From: Cellulomonas chengniuliangii
Lineage (GTDB): Bacteria; Actinomycetota; Actinomycetes; Actinomycetales; Cellulomonadaceae
DNA: 64,000 nucleotides
Assembly (NCBI RefSeq): GCF_024508335.1
Contig: NZ_CP101988.1
Span: 2,542,001-2,606,000, forward strand
Reading direction: 5' to 3'
Below are positions 1 to 8,703 of the stretch, in pieces; position 1 is the stretch's first letter, and the number at the start of each line of letters is the position of its first letter. The notes beneath the pieces are model-generated. The model had not been told where the DNA came from. It did not search any database and saw only the letters and a program-made list of their open reading frames with translations. Both the position numbers and the translations under genes were made by a program.

Positions 1-57
1 GTCACCACCGAGAGCGTCCTGGACACGGTGCTCGCGTCCGTGCCCGTCCCGCGCTGA
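1..57 (+). CDS. MoxR-family AAA ATPase, C-terminal end only
   Basis: Only the last 18 codons and the TGA are inside the window, so the gene starts off the left edge. The tail ends in a short hydrophobic, proline-containing stretch of the kind seen at the end of MoxR-type AAA+ ATPases. The main argument is context: a DUF58 gene starts 6 bases downstream, and MoxR-DUF58 pairs are a standard actinobacterial operon in which the ATPase acts as a chaperone for metal-binding (VWA-like) partners. The identity is inferred from neighbours plus a very short tail. Confidence 0.55.
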   Translation, partial: VTTESVLDTVLASVPVPR

Positions 58-63
58 CCCACG

Positions 64-1356
64 ATGGCGATCACCTGGCGGGCCGTCGCGCTCGCCGCCC
101 TGGGGACGGTCGCGGTGCTGATCGTGCCCGTGCCGGGGACCGTGCTGGTCTGGGCCCTGCTGGTGGCGGCGGCGTGCACCGTGGACACGCTGCTCGCCGC
201 CTCCCCGCGCCAGGTCGCGATCACTCGCTCGACGCCTGCCTCGGTGCGGCTCACGCAGTCCGCGCGCTCGACGATCACCCTGTCGAACGTCAGCCCTCGG
301 CGCCTGCGCGCGATCGTGCGGGACGCGTGGCTGCCCTCGGCCGGGGCCGGGCCGAACCGTCACCCGGTGGACCTGCCGCCGGGTGAGTCCACGCGGGTGT
401 CCACCCTGCTCACGCCCACCCGACGCGGCGACCGCCGGGCCGACCGGGTGACCATCCGCACCGTGGGGCCGCTGGGCCTCGCGGGCCGGCAGGCGTCCCT
501 CGAGGTGCCCGCGGTGCTGCGGGTGCTGCCCGAGTTCGCGTCCAGACGCCACCTCCCCTCCCGCCTCGCGCGGCTGCGGGAGCTCGACGGGCGCGCCGCG
601 GTCCAGGTGCGCGGCGGCGGCACGGAGTTCGACTCGCTCCGCGAGTACGTGATCGGCGACGACGTGCGCTCGATCGACTGGCGCGCGACGGCGCGACGCG
701 CGGATGTCGTGGTCCGCACCTGGCGGCCCGAGCGCGACCGCCGCGTGCTGATCGTCCTCGACACCTCGCGCACGGCCGCCGTGCGGGTGCTCGACGCGCC
801 ACGGATCGACGCGTCGATCGAGGCCGCGCTGCTCCTCTCGGCGCTGGCGTCCCGTGCCGGGGACAGGGTCGAGCTGATGGCCTACGACAGGACCCTGCGC
901 GGCCGTGTCGCGGGCATGAGCGGGCCTCGGCTCATGCCCGCCGTGGCTGACGCCCTGGCGGGGATCGACCCGACCCTGGTCGAGATGGACTGGCCGGGCG
1001 TGGTGAGCATGGTCCGCGAGCGCCTCTCCCAACGCGCTCTCGTGGTCCTGCTCTCGTCGCTCGAGCCGGCGGCGGTCGAGCAAGGGCTGCTGGGGGTGGT
1101 GGGCCAGCTCGCCGAGCGCCACCAGGTGGTGCTCGCGGCGGTCCGCGATCCCGAGGTGGAGGAGCTGCGCAGGGGACGGGCCGACGTCACCGAGGTCTTC
1201 GACGCCGCGGCCGCGGAGCGCGCCGAGCTGGAGCGCGCCGCCGTCGCCGCGCGCCTGCGACAGCGTGGCGTCGAGGTGGTCGACGCGCTCCCTGACGACC
1301 TGGCGCCCCGCCTGGCGGACACGTACCTGGCGTTGAAGGCCGCCGGACGCCTCTAA
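64..1356 (+). CDS. DUF58 domain membrane protein
   Basis: 430 residues. Two hydrophobic segments (about 7-22 and 26-41) anchor the N-terminus. The DUF58 core lies at about 186-222, with the family pattern of a GTEF-type lead, an RxYxxGDDxRxIDW stretch and an arginine-rich follow-up. A VWA-like strand with an LDTS motif follows at about 229-236. It starts 6 bases after the preceding ATPase stop, so the two are surely cotranscribed. Proteins of this family partner MoxR ATPases; their biochemical role is not settled. Start ATG is the first in frame and gives the usual length. Confidence 0.9.
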   Translation: MAITWRAVALAALGTVAVLIVPVPGTVLVWALLVAAACTVDTLLAASPRQVAITRSTPASVRLTQSARSTITLSNVSPRRLRAIVRDAWLPSAGAGPNRHPVDLPPGESTRVSTLLTPTRRGDRRADRVTIRTVGPLGLAGRQASLEVPAVLRVLPEFASRRHLPSRLARLRELDGRAAVQVRGGGTEFDSLREYVIGDDVRSIDWRATARRADVVVRTWRPERDRRVLIVLDTSRTAAVRVLDAPRIDASIEAALLLSALASRAGDRVELMAYDRTLRGRVAGMSGPRLMPAVADALAGIDPTLVEMDWPGVVSMVRERLSQRALVVLLSSLEPAAVEQGLLGVVGQLAERHQVVLAAVRDPEVEELRRGRADVTEVFDAAAAERAELERAAVAARLRQRGVEVVDALPDDLAPRLADTYLALKAAGRL

Positions 1357-1403
1357 GCCCTTCTGCGCCCGTCCCCGCGTGATGCGGCGTCAGCGCCACA
1401 CCC

Positions 1404-1409
1404 TAGGGT
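1404..1409 (+). promoter_or_regulatory. -10 box TAGGGT placed for a leaderless start
   Basis: TAGGGT is followed by 7 bases and then the ATG of the winged-helix gene at 1417. No Shine-Dalgarno sequence lies between. This spacing puts the transcription start at or next to the ATG, the leaderless arrangement common in actinobacteria. No convincing -35 box is visible. Confidence 0.5.
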
Positions 1410-1416
1410 CGCCACT

Positions 1417-2580
1417 ATGGAGCCCTCCGGCCCGGTCCTGGGACGTCGCGCGCTGAACCGCGCGCTGCTGGCCCGCCAGCACCTGCTCGAGAGGCGCCAC
1501 GGCTCGGTCCTGGACGAGGTGGCCCACCTGGTCGGGCTGCAGGCGCAGGCGCCCTGGTCGCCGTACACGGCGCTGTGGTCGCGGCTCGCCGAGTTCCGGC
1601 CCGACGAGCTGGGCGGCCTGCTGCTGGGCAGGGAGGCCGTGCGCGTGGCCGCGATGCGCGCCACGGTGCACCTGGTGACGGCCGACGACGCCCTCCTGCT
1701 GCCGTCGCTGACCGCCTCGATCGGCGAGCGGGGCGTCCGGGGCGCCGGGCCGTTCTCCGCCACGCTGCACGCCCTGGACCCCGTGGAGTTGGCCCGCGCC
1801 GCCCGGGAGCTGCTCGAGGCCGAGCCGATGACGCCAGCGCGGCTCGGCAGGCGGTTGCTCGAACGCTGGCCCGACGCCGCCCCAGACGCTCTGGCCCATG
1901 GCGCCCGCTACCTGCTCCCGCTCGTCCAGACACCCCCGCGCGCGGTGTGGGGGCGTTCAGGAGCGACCGTGTGGACGACCACGCGGGCATGGCTGGGGCG
2001 CGAGCCGGCGGGCCACGACGACCCGGAGGCACGGCACGCTGCGCTCCAGGAGGTCGTGCGGCGCTATCTCGGGGCGTTCGGGCCCGCGAGCGTCGCCGAC
2101 GTGCAGCGGTGGATCGGGCTGACGCGCCTGGCGCCAGTGGTGCGGAGCCTCCGCCAGGAGCTCGTGGCGCACCGCGCCGCGCCCGGCCCTTCAGGGCGCC
2201 CGGGCAGGGAGCTCTTCGACCTCCCCGACGCGCCGCGGCCCGATCCCGAGACCCCGGCGCCGGTGCGGTTCCTGCCGGACTTCGACAACGCGCTGCTGAG
2301 CCATGCCGACCGCACCCGCATCGTCGGCGACCCGGAGCGGCGCGCACTGGCCCGGGCCAACGGGCAGGCGCCGGGGACGGTGCTGGTCGACGGCTTCGTG
2401 GCGGCCGCCTGGTCGCTGCGCCGCGAGCGCTCGGCGGCCACCCTCGAGGTACGGCCGCTACGGCCCCTGACGTCCGCCGAGCGCGCGGACGTGGCCGCCG
2501 AGGCGGAGGAGCTCGTCGCGTTCCTGGCCCGGGACTCGGCCTCCCGTGCGGTCGTCTGGGCGAGCGGGCTACGCGCCTAG
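1417..2580 (+). CDS. Winged-helix DNA-binding protein, AlkZ/AlkX-like (HTH_42)
   Basis: 387 residues, the usual size for the HTH_42 family, whose founders are the AlkZ and YcaQ DNA glycosylases. A Gln-x-Gln motif at residues 42-44 sits in an LVGLQAQ context, matching the QxQ catalytic signature described for AlkZ/AlkX-type glycosylases that remove alkylated or crosslinked bases. The C-terminal part has the VRFLPxFDNALLSH block typical of the family. It is probably leaderless (see 1404) and its stop overlaps the stop of the convergent spoIIM gene by 4 bases. Glycosylase activity is inferred; many relatives are annotated only as winged-helix proteins. Confidence 0.8.
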   Translation: MEPSGPVLGRRALNRALLARQHLLERRHGSVLDEVAHLVGLQAQAPWSPYTALWSRLAEFRPDELGGLLLGREAVRVAAMRATVHLVTADDALLLPSLTASIGERGVRGAGPFSATLHALDPVELARAARELLEAEPMTPARLGRRLLERWPDAAPDALAHGARYLLPLVQTPPRAVWGRSGATVWTTTRAWLGREPAGHDDPEARHAALQEVVRRYLGAFGPASVADVQRWIGLTRLAPVVRSLRQELVAHRAAPGPSGRPGRELFDLPDAPRPDPETPAPVRFLPDFDNALLSHADRTRIVGDPERRALARANGQAPGTVLVDGFVAAAWSLRRERSAATLEVRPLRPLTSAERADVAAEAEELVAFLARDSASRAVVWASGLRA

Positions 2581-3566
2581 CCGGCGACGGCCACCGAGTA
2601 CCCGGCGCGGTCGTCCTCGAGGTCGCCCGTCTCACCGTCGGCGACAGCCCGTCGGCCGAGCACCAGCGTGTACGCCCAGAACGCGGCGAGCACGGCGGCG
2701 CCGATGATGATCTTCACGCTCCACGGCAGGTCCGAGCCGGTGACGAACCCCTCGACGAGGCCCGAGACGAGCAGCACGCCCACCAGGCCGAGCGCGACGG
2801 TGAACAACGAGCGCCCCTCCTCCGCGAGCGCGCGGGCTCGCGGCCGCGGGCCGGGATCCACCCACGTCCAGAACAGCCGGAGGCCAGCGGCGCCGGCGAC
2901 GAAGATCGCGGTGAGCTCCATCAGCCCGTGCGGGGAGATGAGCTGCAGGAACAGGGCGAGCTCGCCGTGCGCGGCCATCATGCCGCCCGTCGCCCCCACG
3001 CTGACGGCGTTGTTGAGAAGCACGTAGGCGGGGCCGATCCCGGTGATGCCGAGGCCGACGCAGAGGGCGGCGATCCACGCGTTGTTGGTCCACACCATTG
3101 TCGCGAAGTCGATGCCCGGGTCGTAGTAGGACGCGAAGGCGTTCTCCACGTAGTCCAGCCGTTGGGACTCGGTGCCCATCATCGCGAGCGCGGCGGGCTG
3201 CGTCGCCACCCACACTCCGGCCACCACCGCGATGGCCAGGCACGCCGCCGTCACGCCGATGGTCCACCACCGGATGCGGTAGAGGGCCGCGGGCAGGGAG
3301 ACCACCACGAAGCGGATGACATCGCGCCACGCGGGCTCGTGGGCGCCCGCGATCCGGGCGCGGGCGCGCGCGAGCAGCTGCGACAGGCGGGTCACGAGCT
3401 CCGGGTCGGGAGCGCTCGATCGCACCCGCGACAGGTCCGTGGCCACGGCTTGGTAGAGCCGGACCAGCTCGTCGACCTCCGCGCCGCTCAGACGACGCCG
3501 TCGGGCGAGCTCGTCGAGGCGCTCCCAGCCCGGGGAGTGCACAGCGGTGAAGGCGTCCAGGTCCAC
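2577..3566 (-). CDS. SpoIIM-like integral membrane protein
   Basis: 329 residues. A soluble N-terminal helical region of about 100 residues, rich in charged residues, is followed by several membrane segments. The conserved central motif, in which NNAxxA-type and ISPHGxxEL stretches lie between membrane helices, identifies the stage II sporulation protein M family. In sporulators SpoIIM works with SpoIID and SpoIIP in septal peptidoglycan remodelling; in actinobacteria the homologue sits beside MoxR/DUF58/RDD genes, as here, and its role is unknown. Start is GTG at 3566; it is divergent from the RDD gene with only 50 bases between. Confidence 0.87.
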   Translation of the reverse strand: MDLDAFTAVHSPGWERLDELARRRRLSGAEVDELVRLYQAVATDLSRVRSSAPDPELVTRLSQLLARARARIAGAHEPAWRDVIRFVVVSLPAALYRIRWWTIGVTAACLAIAVVAGVWVATQPAALAMMGTESQRLDYVENAFASYYDPGIDFATMVWTNNAWIAALCVGLGITGIGPAYVLLNNAVSVGATGGMMAAHGELALFLQLISPHGLMELTAIFVAGAAGLRLFWTWVDPGPRPRARALAEEGRSLFTVALGLVGVLLVSGLVEGFVTGSDLPWSVKIIIGAAVLAAFWAYTLVLGRRAVADGETGDLEDDRAGYSVAVAG

Positions 3567-3572
3567 GCCGGA

Positions 3573-3579
3573 TACCCTG
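3573..3579. promoter_or_regulatory. Overlapping divergent -10 elements between spoIIM-like and RDD genes
   Basis: On the plus strand TACCCT (3573-3578) lies about 39 bases before the RDD start, with a GGAGGAG ribosome site in between. On the minus strand CAGGGT (3574-3579) lies 7 bases before the GTG of the SpoIIM-like gene, a leaderless spacing. The two hexamers overlap, so transcription of one gene may exclude the other. The minus-strand box is a weak match. Confidence 0.35.
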
Positions 3580-3616
3580 CCACAGCACGTGGGGACCCGA
3601 CTGCAGGAGGAGCACG

Positions 3617-4435
3617 ATGGACGAGGGCATCGTCACCGGAGAAGGCGTGCTGCTCGACACACGGCCCACGTCGTTCGTGTCCCGGGCACTGGCGGCCTTG
3701 ATCGACCTGGCCGTGCTGGGGATCGTGCTGCTCGCGGCCGCGCTGGCCTTGGGCGGCACGAGCTTCACGCCGAGCGAGGCGTTCTCGCGGATCCTGTCCA
3801 TCGCCCTGCTGGCGACCATCCTGGTGATCGCGCCGACCACGGTGGACACGCTCACCCGTGGCCGCTCGCTCGGCAAGCTCATCGTGGGCATCCGGGTGGT
3901 CCGGGACGACGGCGGCCCGGTGCGGCTGCGCCAGGCGTTCGTGCGAGCGCTGACCGGTGTCTTCGAGCTGTGGCTGACGTTGGGGAGCGTCGCCCTGATC
4001 TGCGCGATCGTGCAACCGCAGGGCAAGCGCGTCGGCGACCTCCTCGCGGGGACGTATGCGGTGCGGGTGCGCGGCAAGACCGCGGCGCGAGCCCCCGTGA
4101 TGATGCCCCCGCACCTCGCGGAGTGGGCCGCCGGCGCGGATGTGCGACGTCTGCCCGACGGGTTGGCGCTGTCGGTGCGGCAGTTCCTCGCACGGACCGG
4201 GACGCTGCACCCGCAGTCGCGCGCCAGCCTGGGCACCGAGCTCGCGGTCGAGGTCCAGCGGTATGTGGCGCCCGCGCCGCCCCCAGGCACCCACCCGGAG
4301 GTGTTCCTGGCCGCGGTGCTGGCCGAGCGCCGCCGCCGAGAGCACCTCAGCGCGGAGGCCAGCCGTCAGCGCGCCGCCCAGGAGAGCGCCCTGATGCAGC
4401 GGCTCCCGCACGGGGTGCCCGACCCCGTCGACTGA
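3617..4435 (+). CDS. RDD family membrane protein
   Basis: 272 residues. The RDD domain covers about residues 10-150: an early Arg and Asp bracketing the first membrane helix (about 22-48), two more hydrophobic helices, and the conserved RGRSLGK-type loop leading into an IVGIRVVR strand. The C-terminal 110 residues are soluble and helical. A GGAGGAGCACG ribosome site precedes the ATG. Some RDD proteins have been linked to ion transport, but function here is unknown. The position opposite the SpoIIM-like gene and near MoxR/DUF58 is a common actinobacterial arrangement. Confidence 0.85.
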   Translation: MDEGIVTGEGVLLDTRPTSFVSRALAALIDLAVLGIVLLAAALALGGTSFTPSEAFSRILSIALLATILVIAPTTVDTLTRGRSLGKLIVGIRVVRDDGGPVRLRQAFVRALTGVFELWLTLGSVALICAIVQPQGKRVGDLLAGTYAVRVRGKTAARAPVMMPPHLAEWAAGADVRRLPDGLALSVRQFLARTGTLHPQSRASLGTELAVEVQRYVAPAPPPGTHPEVFLAAVLAERRRREHLSAEASRQRAAQESALMQRLPHGVPDPVD

Positions 4436-4445
4436 CCTGTGCCGC

Positions 4446-4988
4446 TCAGCCCGCCCAGCGGACCTCGCCGTCGACCACCGTCGGGGTGGGCTGGAGCCCG
4501 ACCGCCCGCGCGACGCCCGCCGACGCGTGATGGCCGGGGTGCACGTCCGCGAGAAGAGAGCTGACCCCCTGCCCGCGGAGCCAGTCGGCGACGGTGATGG
4601 CGGCCTCCCGCGCATAGCCGTGGCCCTGCTCGTGGGTGGCCACGACCCAGGCCAGCTCGGCACGGACCTCAGCGTGCTCAGTGTGCTCAGCGTGCGACAG
4701 GGTCGCCTGCACGGTTCCCACGAGGCGGTGCGTGTCGTGACGGCGCAGCATCCAGTTCAGCCAGCCCTGCGAGCCATCGGGCGAGCGCCCGACGGACTGG
4801 CGCGTGAAACGGTCGTCGAGCTCCTCGGCCGTCGCGGGCCGCCCGCCGGTGTAGGCATGCAGGCGGGCGTCGTCGAAGATGACGAAGGCCTCGGTGGCAT
4901 GCTCGGGCCGCAGCGGCTCGAGCACCAGGCGGGACGAGCGCAGCGTCGCCGCGGGAGGCCAGGTGGCGGGGGTGGGGAGGGTGGTCAC
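4446..4988 (-). CDS. GNAT-family N-acetyltransferase (RimJ/RimL-like)
   Basis: About 180 residues from the GTG at 4988. It opens with a TxRLxLxxL-type strand found in RimJ/RimL-like acetyltransferases and carries the acetyl-CoA loop HEQGHGYA in the position of the Q/RxxGxG/A motif. The substrate is unknown. An ATG at 5066 is also in frame, but using it would overlap the preceding ahcY gene by 41 bases and add 26 residues unlike the fold, so I prefer 4988. No good ribosome site is visible for either start. The middle contains a short tandem heptanucleotide repeat (about 4670-4695) encoding a His/Glu-rich loop. Confidence 0.8.
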   Translation of the reverse strand: MTTLPTPATWPPAATLRSSRLVLEPLRPEHATEAFVIFDDARLHAYTGGRPATAEELDDRFTRQSVGRSPDGSQGWLNWMLRRHDTHRLVGTVQATLSHAEHTEHAEVRAELAWVVATHEQGHGYAREAAITVADWLRGQGVSSLLADVHPGHHASAGVARAVGLQPTPTVVDGEVRWAG

Positions 4989-5025
4989 GGCGGGGAGGGT
5001 ACGGCCCGACGGCCGACCGCGGCCA

Positions 5026-6489
5026 TCAATATCGGTAGTGGTCGGGCTTGTACGGTCCCGCCACATCGAGGCCCAGGTACTCGGCCTGGACCTTGGTCAG
5101 CTCGGTGAGCCGCACGCCGAGCGCGTCGAGGTGCAGCCGCGCGACCCGCTCGTCGAGCGCCTTCGGCAGGCGGTGCACCCCCACGTCGTACGCGTCCGCC
5201 CGCGTGAACAGGTCGACCTGGGCGATCACCTGGTTCGTGAACGACGTGCTCATCACGAAGCTCGGATGGCCGGTGGCGTTGCCGAGGTTGAGCAGCCGGC
5301 CCTCGGAGAGGACCAGCACGGAGTGCCCGTCGGGGAACGTCCACTCGTGCACCTGCGGCTTGACCTCGACCCGGGTGACGCCGGGCCACGCCGCCAGCCC
5401 GGCCATGTCGATCTCGTCGTCGAAGTGGCCGATGTTGCCGACCACGGCCTTGTCCTTCATCGCCGCCATGTGGTCCGCGGTGATGACGTCCCGGTCCCCC
5501 GTCGTCGTGATGAAGAAGTCCGCCTCGCCCACCACGTCCTCGACCCGCGCCACCTGGTGCCCGTCCATCACGGCCTGCAACGCGCAGATGGGGTCGATCT
5601 CGGAGACGACCACCCGGGCGCCCTGGCCGCGCAACGCCTCGGCGGCGCCCTTGCCGACGTCGCCGTAGCCGGCGACCAGGGCCACCTTGCCGCCGATGAG
5701 CACGTCGGTGGCCCGGTTGAGGCCGTCGAGCAGCGAGTGGCGGATGCCGTACCGGTTGTCGAACTTGGACTTGGTGACGGAGCTGTTCACGTCGATCGCG
5801 GGGAACAGGAGGGAGCCTGCCTCGGCGAGCTGGTCGAGGCGCCGCACCCCGGTGGTGGTCTCCTCGGTGACGCCGCGGATGCCTCGCGCGATCCCGGTCC
5901 ACCGCTGCGGATCGGCGGCCAGGGAACGACGCAGCGTCTCGCGCAGGACCTCGCCCTCGGCGGAGTGGCCTGGCTCCCCCGGCGACGTGCCGGGTCCCAC
6001 CGTGCCGGCCCGCTCGGCCTCGACGCCCTGGTGCACCAGGAGGGTCGCGTCTCCGCCGTCGTCGAGGATCATGTTCGGGCCCGCGCCGGGCCAGGTGAAG
6101 ACCTGGTCCGCGCACTCCCAGTACTCCTCGAGCGTCTCGCCCTTCCACGCGAAGACCGGAGCCCCCCTGGGCTGCTCGGGCGTGCCCTCGGGGCCGACGA
6201 CGACGGCCGCCGCCGCCTCGTCCTGTGTGGAGAAGATGTTGCACGACGCCCAGCGGACCTCTGCGCCCAGCGCCGTGAGTGTCTCGATGAGCACCGCGGT
6301 CTGGACCGTCATGTGGATCGAGCCGGCGATGCGGGCGCCGGCCAGCGGCTGGCTGGGGGCGAGCTCGCGCCGCAGCGCCATCAGCCCCGGCATCTCGTGC
6401 TCGGCGAGCCGGATCTGCCTCCGGCCGCTCTCCGCGAGGCTCAGGTCGCGCACCCGGAACTCGCCGGGTGACTCGTCGAAGCCGGACAT
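5026..6489 (-). CDS. ahcY: Adenosylhomocysteinase
   Basis: 487 residues. The enzyme splits S-adenosylhomocysteine into homocysteine and adenosine in the cytoplasmic methyl cycle, using bound NAD. Visible signatures are the substrate-binding [13 protein letters not shown] stretch, the ASCNxxSTQDE loop, the [11 protein letters not shown] catalytic region with its lysine, the dinucleotide loop GYGDVGKG and the family's DHYRY C-terminus. The ATG at 6489 is chosen over an upstream in-frame ATG because an AGAGGGG ribosome site sits right before it. It is divergent from an ABC-F gene across 116 bases. I see no riboswitch-like structure there. Confidence 0.96.
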   Translation of the reverse strand: MSGFDESPGEFRVRDLSLAESGRRQIRLAEHEMPGLMALRRELAPSQPLAGARIAGSIHMTVQTAVLIETLTALGAEVRWASCNIFSTQDEAAAAVVVGPEGTPEQPRGAPVFAWKGETLEEYWECADQVFTWPGAGPNMILDDGGDATLLVHQGVEAERAGTVGPGTSPGEPGHSAEGEVLRETLRRSLAADPQRWTGIARGIRGVTEETTTGVRRLDQLAEAGSLLFPAIDVNSSVTKSKFDNRYGIRHSLLDGLNRATDVLIGGKVALVAGYGDVGKGAAEALRGQGARVVVSEIDPICALQAVMDGHQVARVEDVVGEADFFITTTGDRDVITADHMAAMKDKAVVGNIGHFDDEIDMAGLAAWPGVTRVEVKPQVHEWTFPDGHSVLVLSEGRLLNLGNATGHPSFVMSTSFTNQVIAQVDLFTRADAYDVGVHRLPKALDERVARLHLDALGVRLTELTKVQAEYLGLDVAGPYKPDHYRY

Positions 6490-6605
6490 CGGCGCCCCTC
6501 TGGTCGGTCGACCACGCCCTTCGCCGTGCACGGCCATGCTACTGATCGGCCGGGCGCCTGCCAGTGGTGGTCGAACCGGCCGGCGGCGCCTGGGAAGATC
6601 GTCAG

Positions 6606-8276
6606 GTGAGCGCCACCCTCGTCGCCCGCGGCCTCGGCGCCGCGCACGGTGACCGTCCCCTGTTCTCCGGCCTGGACCTCGTCATCGCCCCTGGGGACGT
6701 GGTCGGGCTCGTCGGCGCCAACGGGGCGGGCAAGTCGACGCTCCTGCGCGTCCTCGCGGGCGAGGCCGAGCCGGCCGCGGGAACTGTGGCCTGCTCGCCG
6801 GCCGACGCCCTCGTGGGCCACCTCGCGCAGGAGGTCGAGCGCCTCCCCGGAGAGACCGTCGCCCAGAACCTGGCGCGGCGGACCGGCGTGGCCGCGGCGC
6901 AGGCCGAGCTGGACGCCTCCGCCCAAGGCCTCGCCGACGGGACCCCGGGGGCCGATGACGCCTACTCGGCCGCCTTCGACCGCTGGATGGCGCTGGGCGC
7001 CGCCGACCTCGACGAGCGCACCGGGCAGGTCATGGCCGACCTGGGCCTCACGGTGGACCTGTCGCACCCGATGACCGGCCTGTCGGGCGGGCAGGCGGCG
7101 CGGGTGGGCCTTGCCGCCCTCCTGCTCTCCCGCTTCGACGTCCTGCTGCTCGACGAGCCGACCAACGACCTGGACCTGGACGGGTTGGCCCGGCTGGAGT
7201 CGTTCGTCCGCTCGCAGCGGTGCGGCCTGGTCGTCGTGTCGCACGACCGCGAGTTCCTGGCCCGGTGCGTGACGTCCGTGGTCGAGCTCGACCTCGCCCA
7301 GCAGCAGGTCAACGTGTACGGCGGCGGCTACGACGCCTATCTGGAGGAGCGGGCCACCGCCCGGCGGCACGCGCGCGAGGCGTACGACGAGTACGCGGAC
7401 CAGCTCGGCGGGCTGGAGGCGCGTGCCCGCATGCAACGCGGCTGGATGGACAAGGGCGTGCGCAACGCGCTCAAGAAGTCCAGCGACCCGGACAAGCACA
7501 TCCGGCAGCGCCACCGGGAAGGCTCCGAGAAGCAGGCGGCGAAGGCGCGCCAGACCGAGCGCATGATCGAGCGGCTCGACGAGGTCGTCGAGCCGCGCAA
7601 GGAGTGGGACCTGCGCTACGAGATCGCCGCGGCGCCGCGCGGCAGCGCCGTCGTGGCCACGCTCCGTGGCGGGGTGGTGCGGCTGGGCGGGCAGGACACC
7701 GGGCGTCCGCCCTTCACGCTCGGGCCGATCGACCTGCAGGTGGACGCCGGGGACCGGATCGCGGTGACGGGCGCGAACGGGTCCGGCAAGACGACGCTGC
7801 TGGGCGCGCTGCTCGGCCGGACGCCCCTCGACGAGGGGCACGCCACGCTGGGCTCCAGCGTCGCGGTGGGCGAGGTGGACCAGGCGCGTGCGGCGCTCAG
7901 CCCGGGCGCCGGCGCGGAGGGACCCCTCCTCGACGCGTTCGCCGCGCACACGCCCGACCTCGCTCCGGCGGACGTGCGGACCCTCCTGGCGAAGTTCGGC
8001 CTCCGCGCCGGCCATGTGCTGCGCCCGCTGGGCTCCTTGTCCCCTGGCGAGAGGACCCGCGCGGCGCTCGCCCTGCTGCAGGCGCGCGGCGTCAACCTGC
8101 TGGTGCTGGACGAGCCGACGAACCACCTGGACCTGCCCGCCATCGAGCAGCTCGAGCAGGCCCTCGAGTCCTACTCGGGGACGCTCCTGCTGGTGACGCA
8201 CGACCGCCGCATGCTCGATGCGGTCAGCGTGAACCGTCGCTGGCGCGTGGAGGACGGGCGCGTCCGCGAAGAGTGA
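6606..8276 (+). CDS. ABC-F type ATPase (two ATP-binding cassettes)
   Basis: About 556 residues from the GTG at 6606. Cassette 1 has Walker [10 protein letters not shown] (about 37-45), signature LSGGQ and Walker [12 protein letters not shown]. Cassette 2 has [14 protein letters not shown] in place of LSGGQ, and [12 protein letters not shown] charged helical linker rich in Arg/Lys joins them, as in ABC-F proteins, and there is no membrane domain. ABC-F members bind the ribosome, and some protect it from antibiotics (ribosome protection) or regulate elongation; which applies here cannot be read from sequence. The GTG is chosen because conserved sequence starts there. Confidence 0.92.
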   Translation: MSATLVARGLGAAHGDRPLFSGLDLVIAPGDVVGLVGANGAGKSTLLRVLAGEAEPAAGTVACSPADALVGHLAQEVERLPGETVAQNLARRTGVAAAQAELDASAQGLADGTPGADDAYSAAFDRWMALGAADLDERTGQVMADLGLTVDLSHPMTGLSGGQAARVGLAALLLSRFDVLLLDEPTNDLDLDGLARLESFVRSQRCGLVVVSHDREFLARCVTSVVELDLAQQQVNVYGGGYDAYLEERATARRHAREAYDEYADQLGGLEARARMQRGWMDKGVRNALKKSSDPDKHIRQRHREGSEKQAAKARQTERMIERLDEVVEPRKEWDLRYEIAAAPRGSAVVATLRGGVVRLGGQDTGRPPFTLGPIDLQVDAGDRIAVTGANGSGKTTLLGALLGRTPLDEGHATLGSSVAVGEVDQARAALSPGAGAEGPLLDAFAAHTPDLAPADVRTLLAKFGLRAGHVLRPLGSLSPGERTRAALALLQARGVNLLVLDEPTNHLDLPAIEQLEQALESYSGTLLLVTHDRRMLDAVSVNRRWRVEDGRVREE

Positions 8277-8703
8277 GGCTCCTCACGTCTCGGCCCTGGC
8301 GTGCCGATCGGGGCACATTCGGCGCCCCAGGTCAACATCACGGAACGGTAACGATCCAAGAACAGGTAAAGCCGCAGGTCAGCGAGCCGTAAGGCCGACG
8401 GGCCGCCGGGGCATTTCGGACTTCCGGCCTGTTGCCGGTTCGCCTTCCGCCCCATCTTCAGGGCATGGTGCAGCAGACAGATCGACGACGGCTCCCGCTC
8501 GGACCCGCCGCCTCGTCCCGCCGCAGCCTCCGCCCTCGGAGGCCGGGACGCGAGGCGGCAGACCCTCCTCGAGCGCCTCCCCGCACCACGGGCGCCCGCC
8601 GTCGACGACCACCAGTTCGCCTGGCAGACCGCCTGTGCCCGTGCCCCGCACGCGGCGCTCCCCACAGGGCGCGGTCGAGGTGGCGTGAGCAGATGAGGTG
8701 ACC
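8277..8703. other. 427-base gap upstream of proV
   Basis: No gene here that I can support. Behind the ABC-F stop is an imperfect nested hairpin (about 8296-8332, outer arms CCTGGCG/CGCCCCAGG) without a T-tract. It is followed by an A-rich patch (8334-8370) holding two GGTAA words, the likeliest place for the proV promoter. From 8370 to 8696 one plus-strand frame stays open with GC-rich third positions but has no ATG, GTG or TTG start. A long 5' leader for an osmolyte-uptake operon is plausible, but I recognise no riboswitch. Confidence 0.4.

Noticed and set aside
1575-3701. 708-codon plus-strand frame crossing the winged-helix and SpoIIM genes
   Set aside because: Arg/Gly/Ala-rich out-of-frame translation running through two well-supported genes on opposite strands.
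4989-5066. Upstream ATG of the GNAT gene at 5066
   Set aside because: It would overlap ahcY by 41 bases on the same strand and add a Thr/Asp/Arg-rich lead not typical of the fold.
8370-8696. Plus-strand frame open for 108 codons before proV with GC-rich third positions
   Set aside because: It contains no ATG, GTG or TTG start, no ribosome site and no recognisable domain; noted only as a possible remnant.
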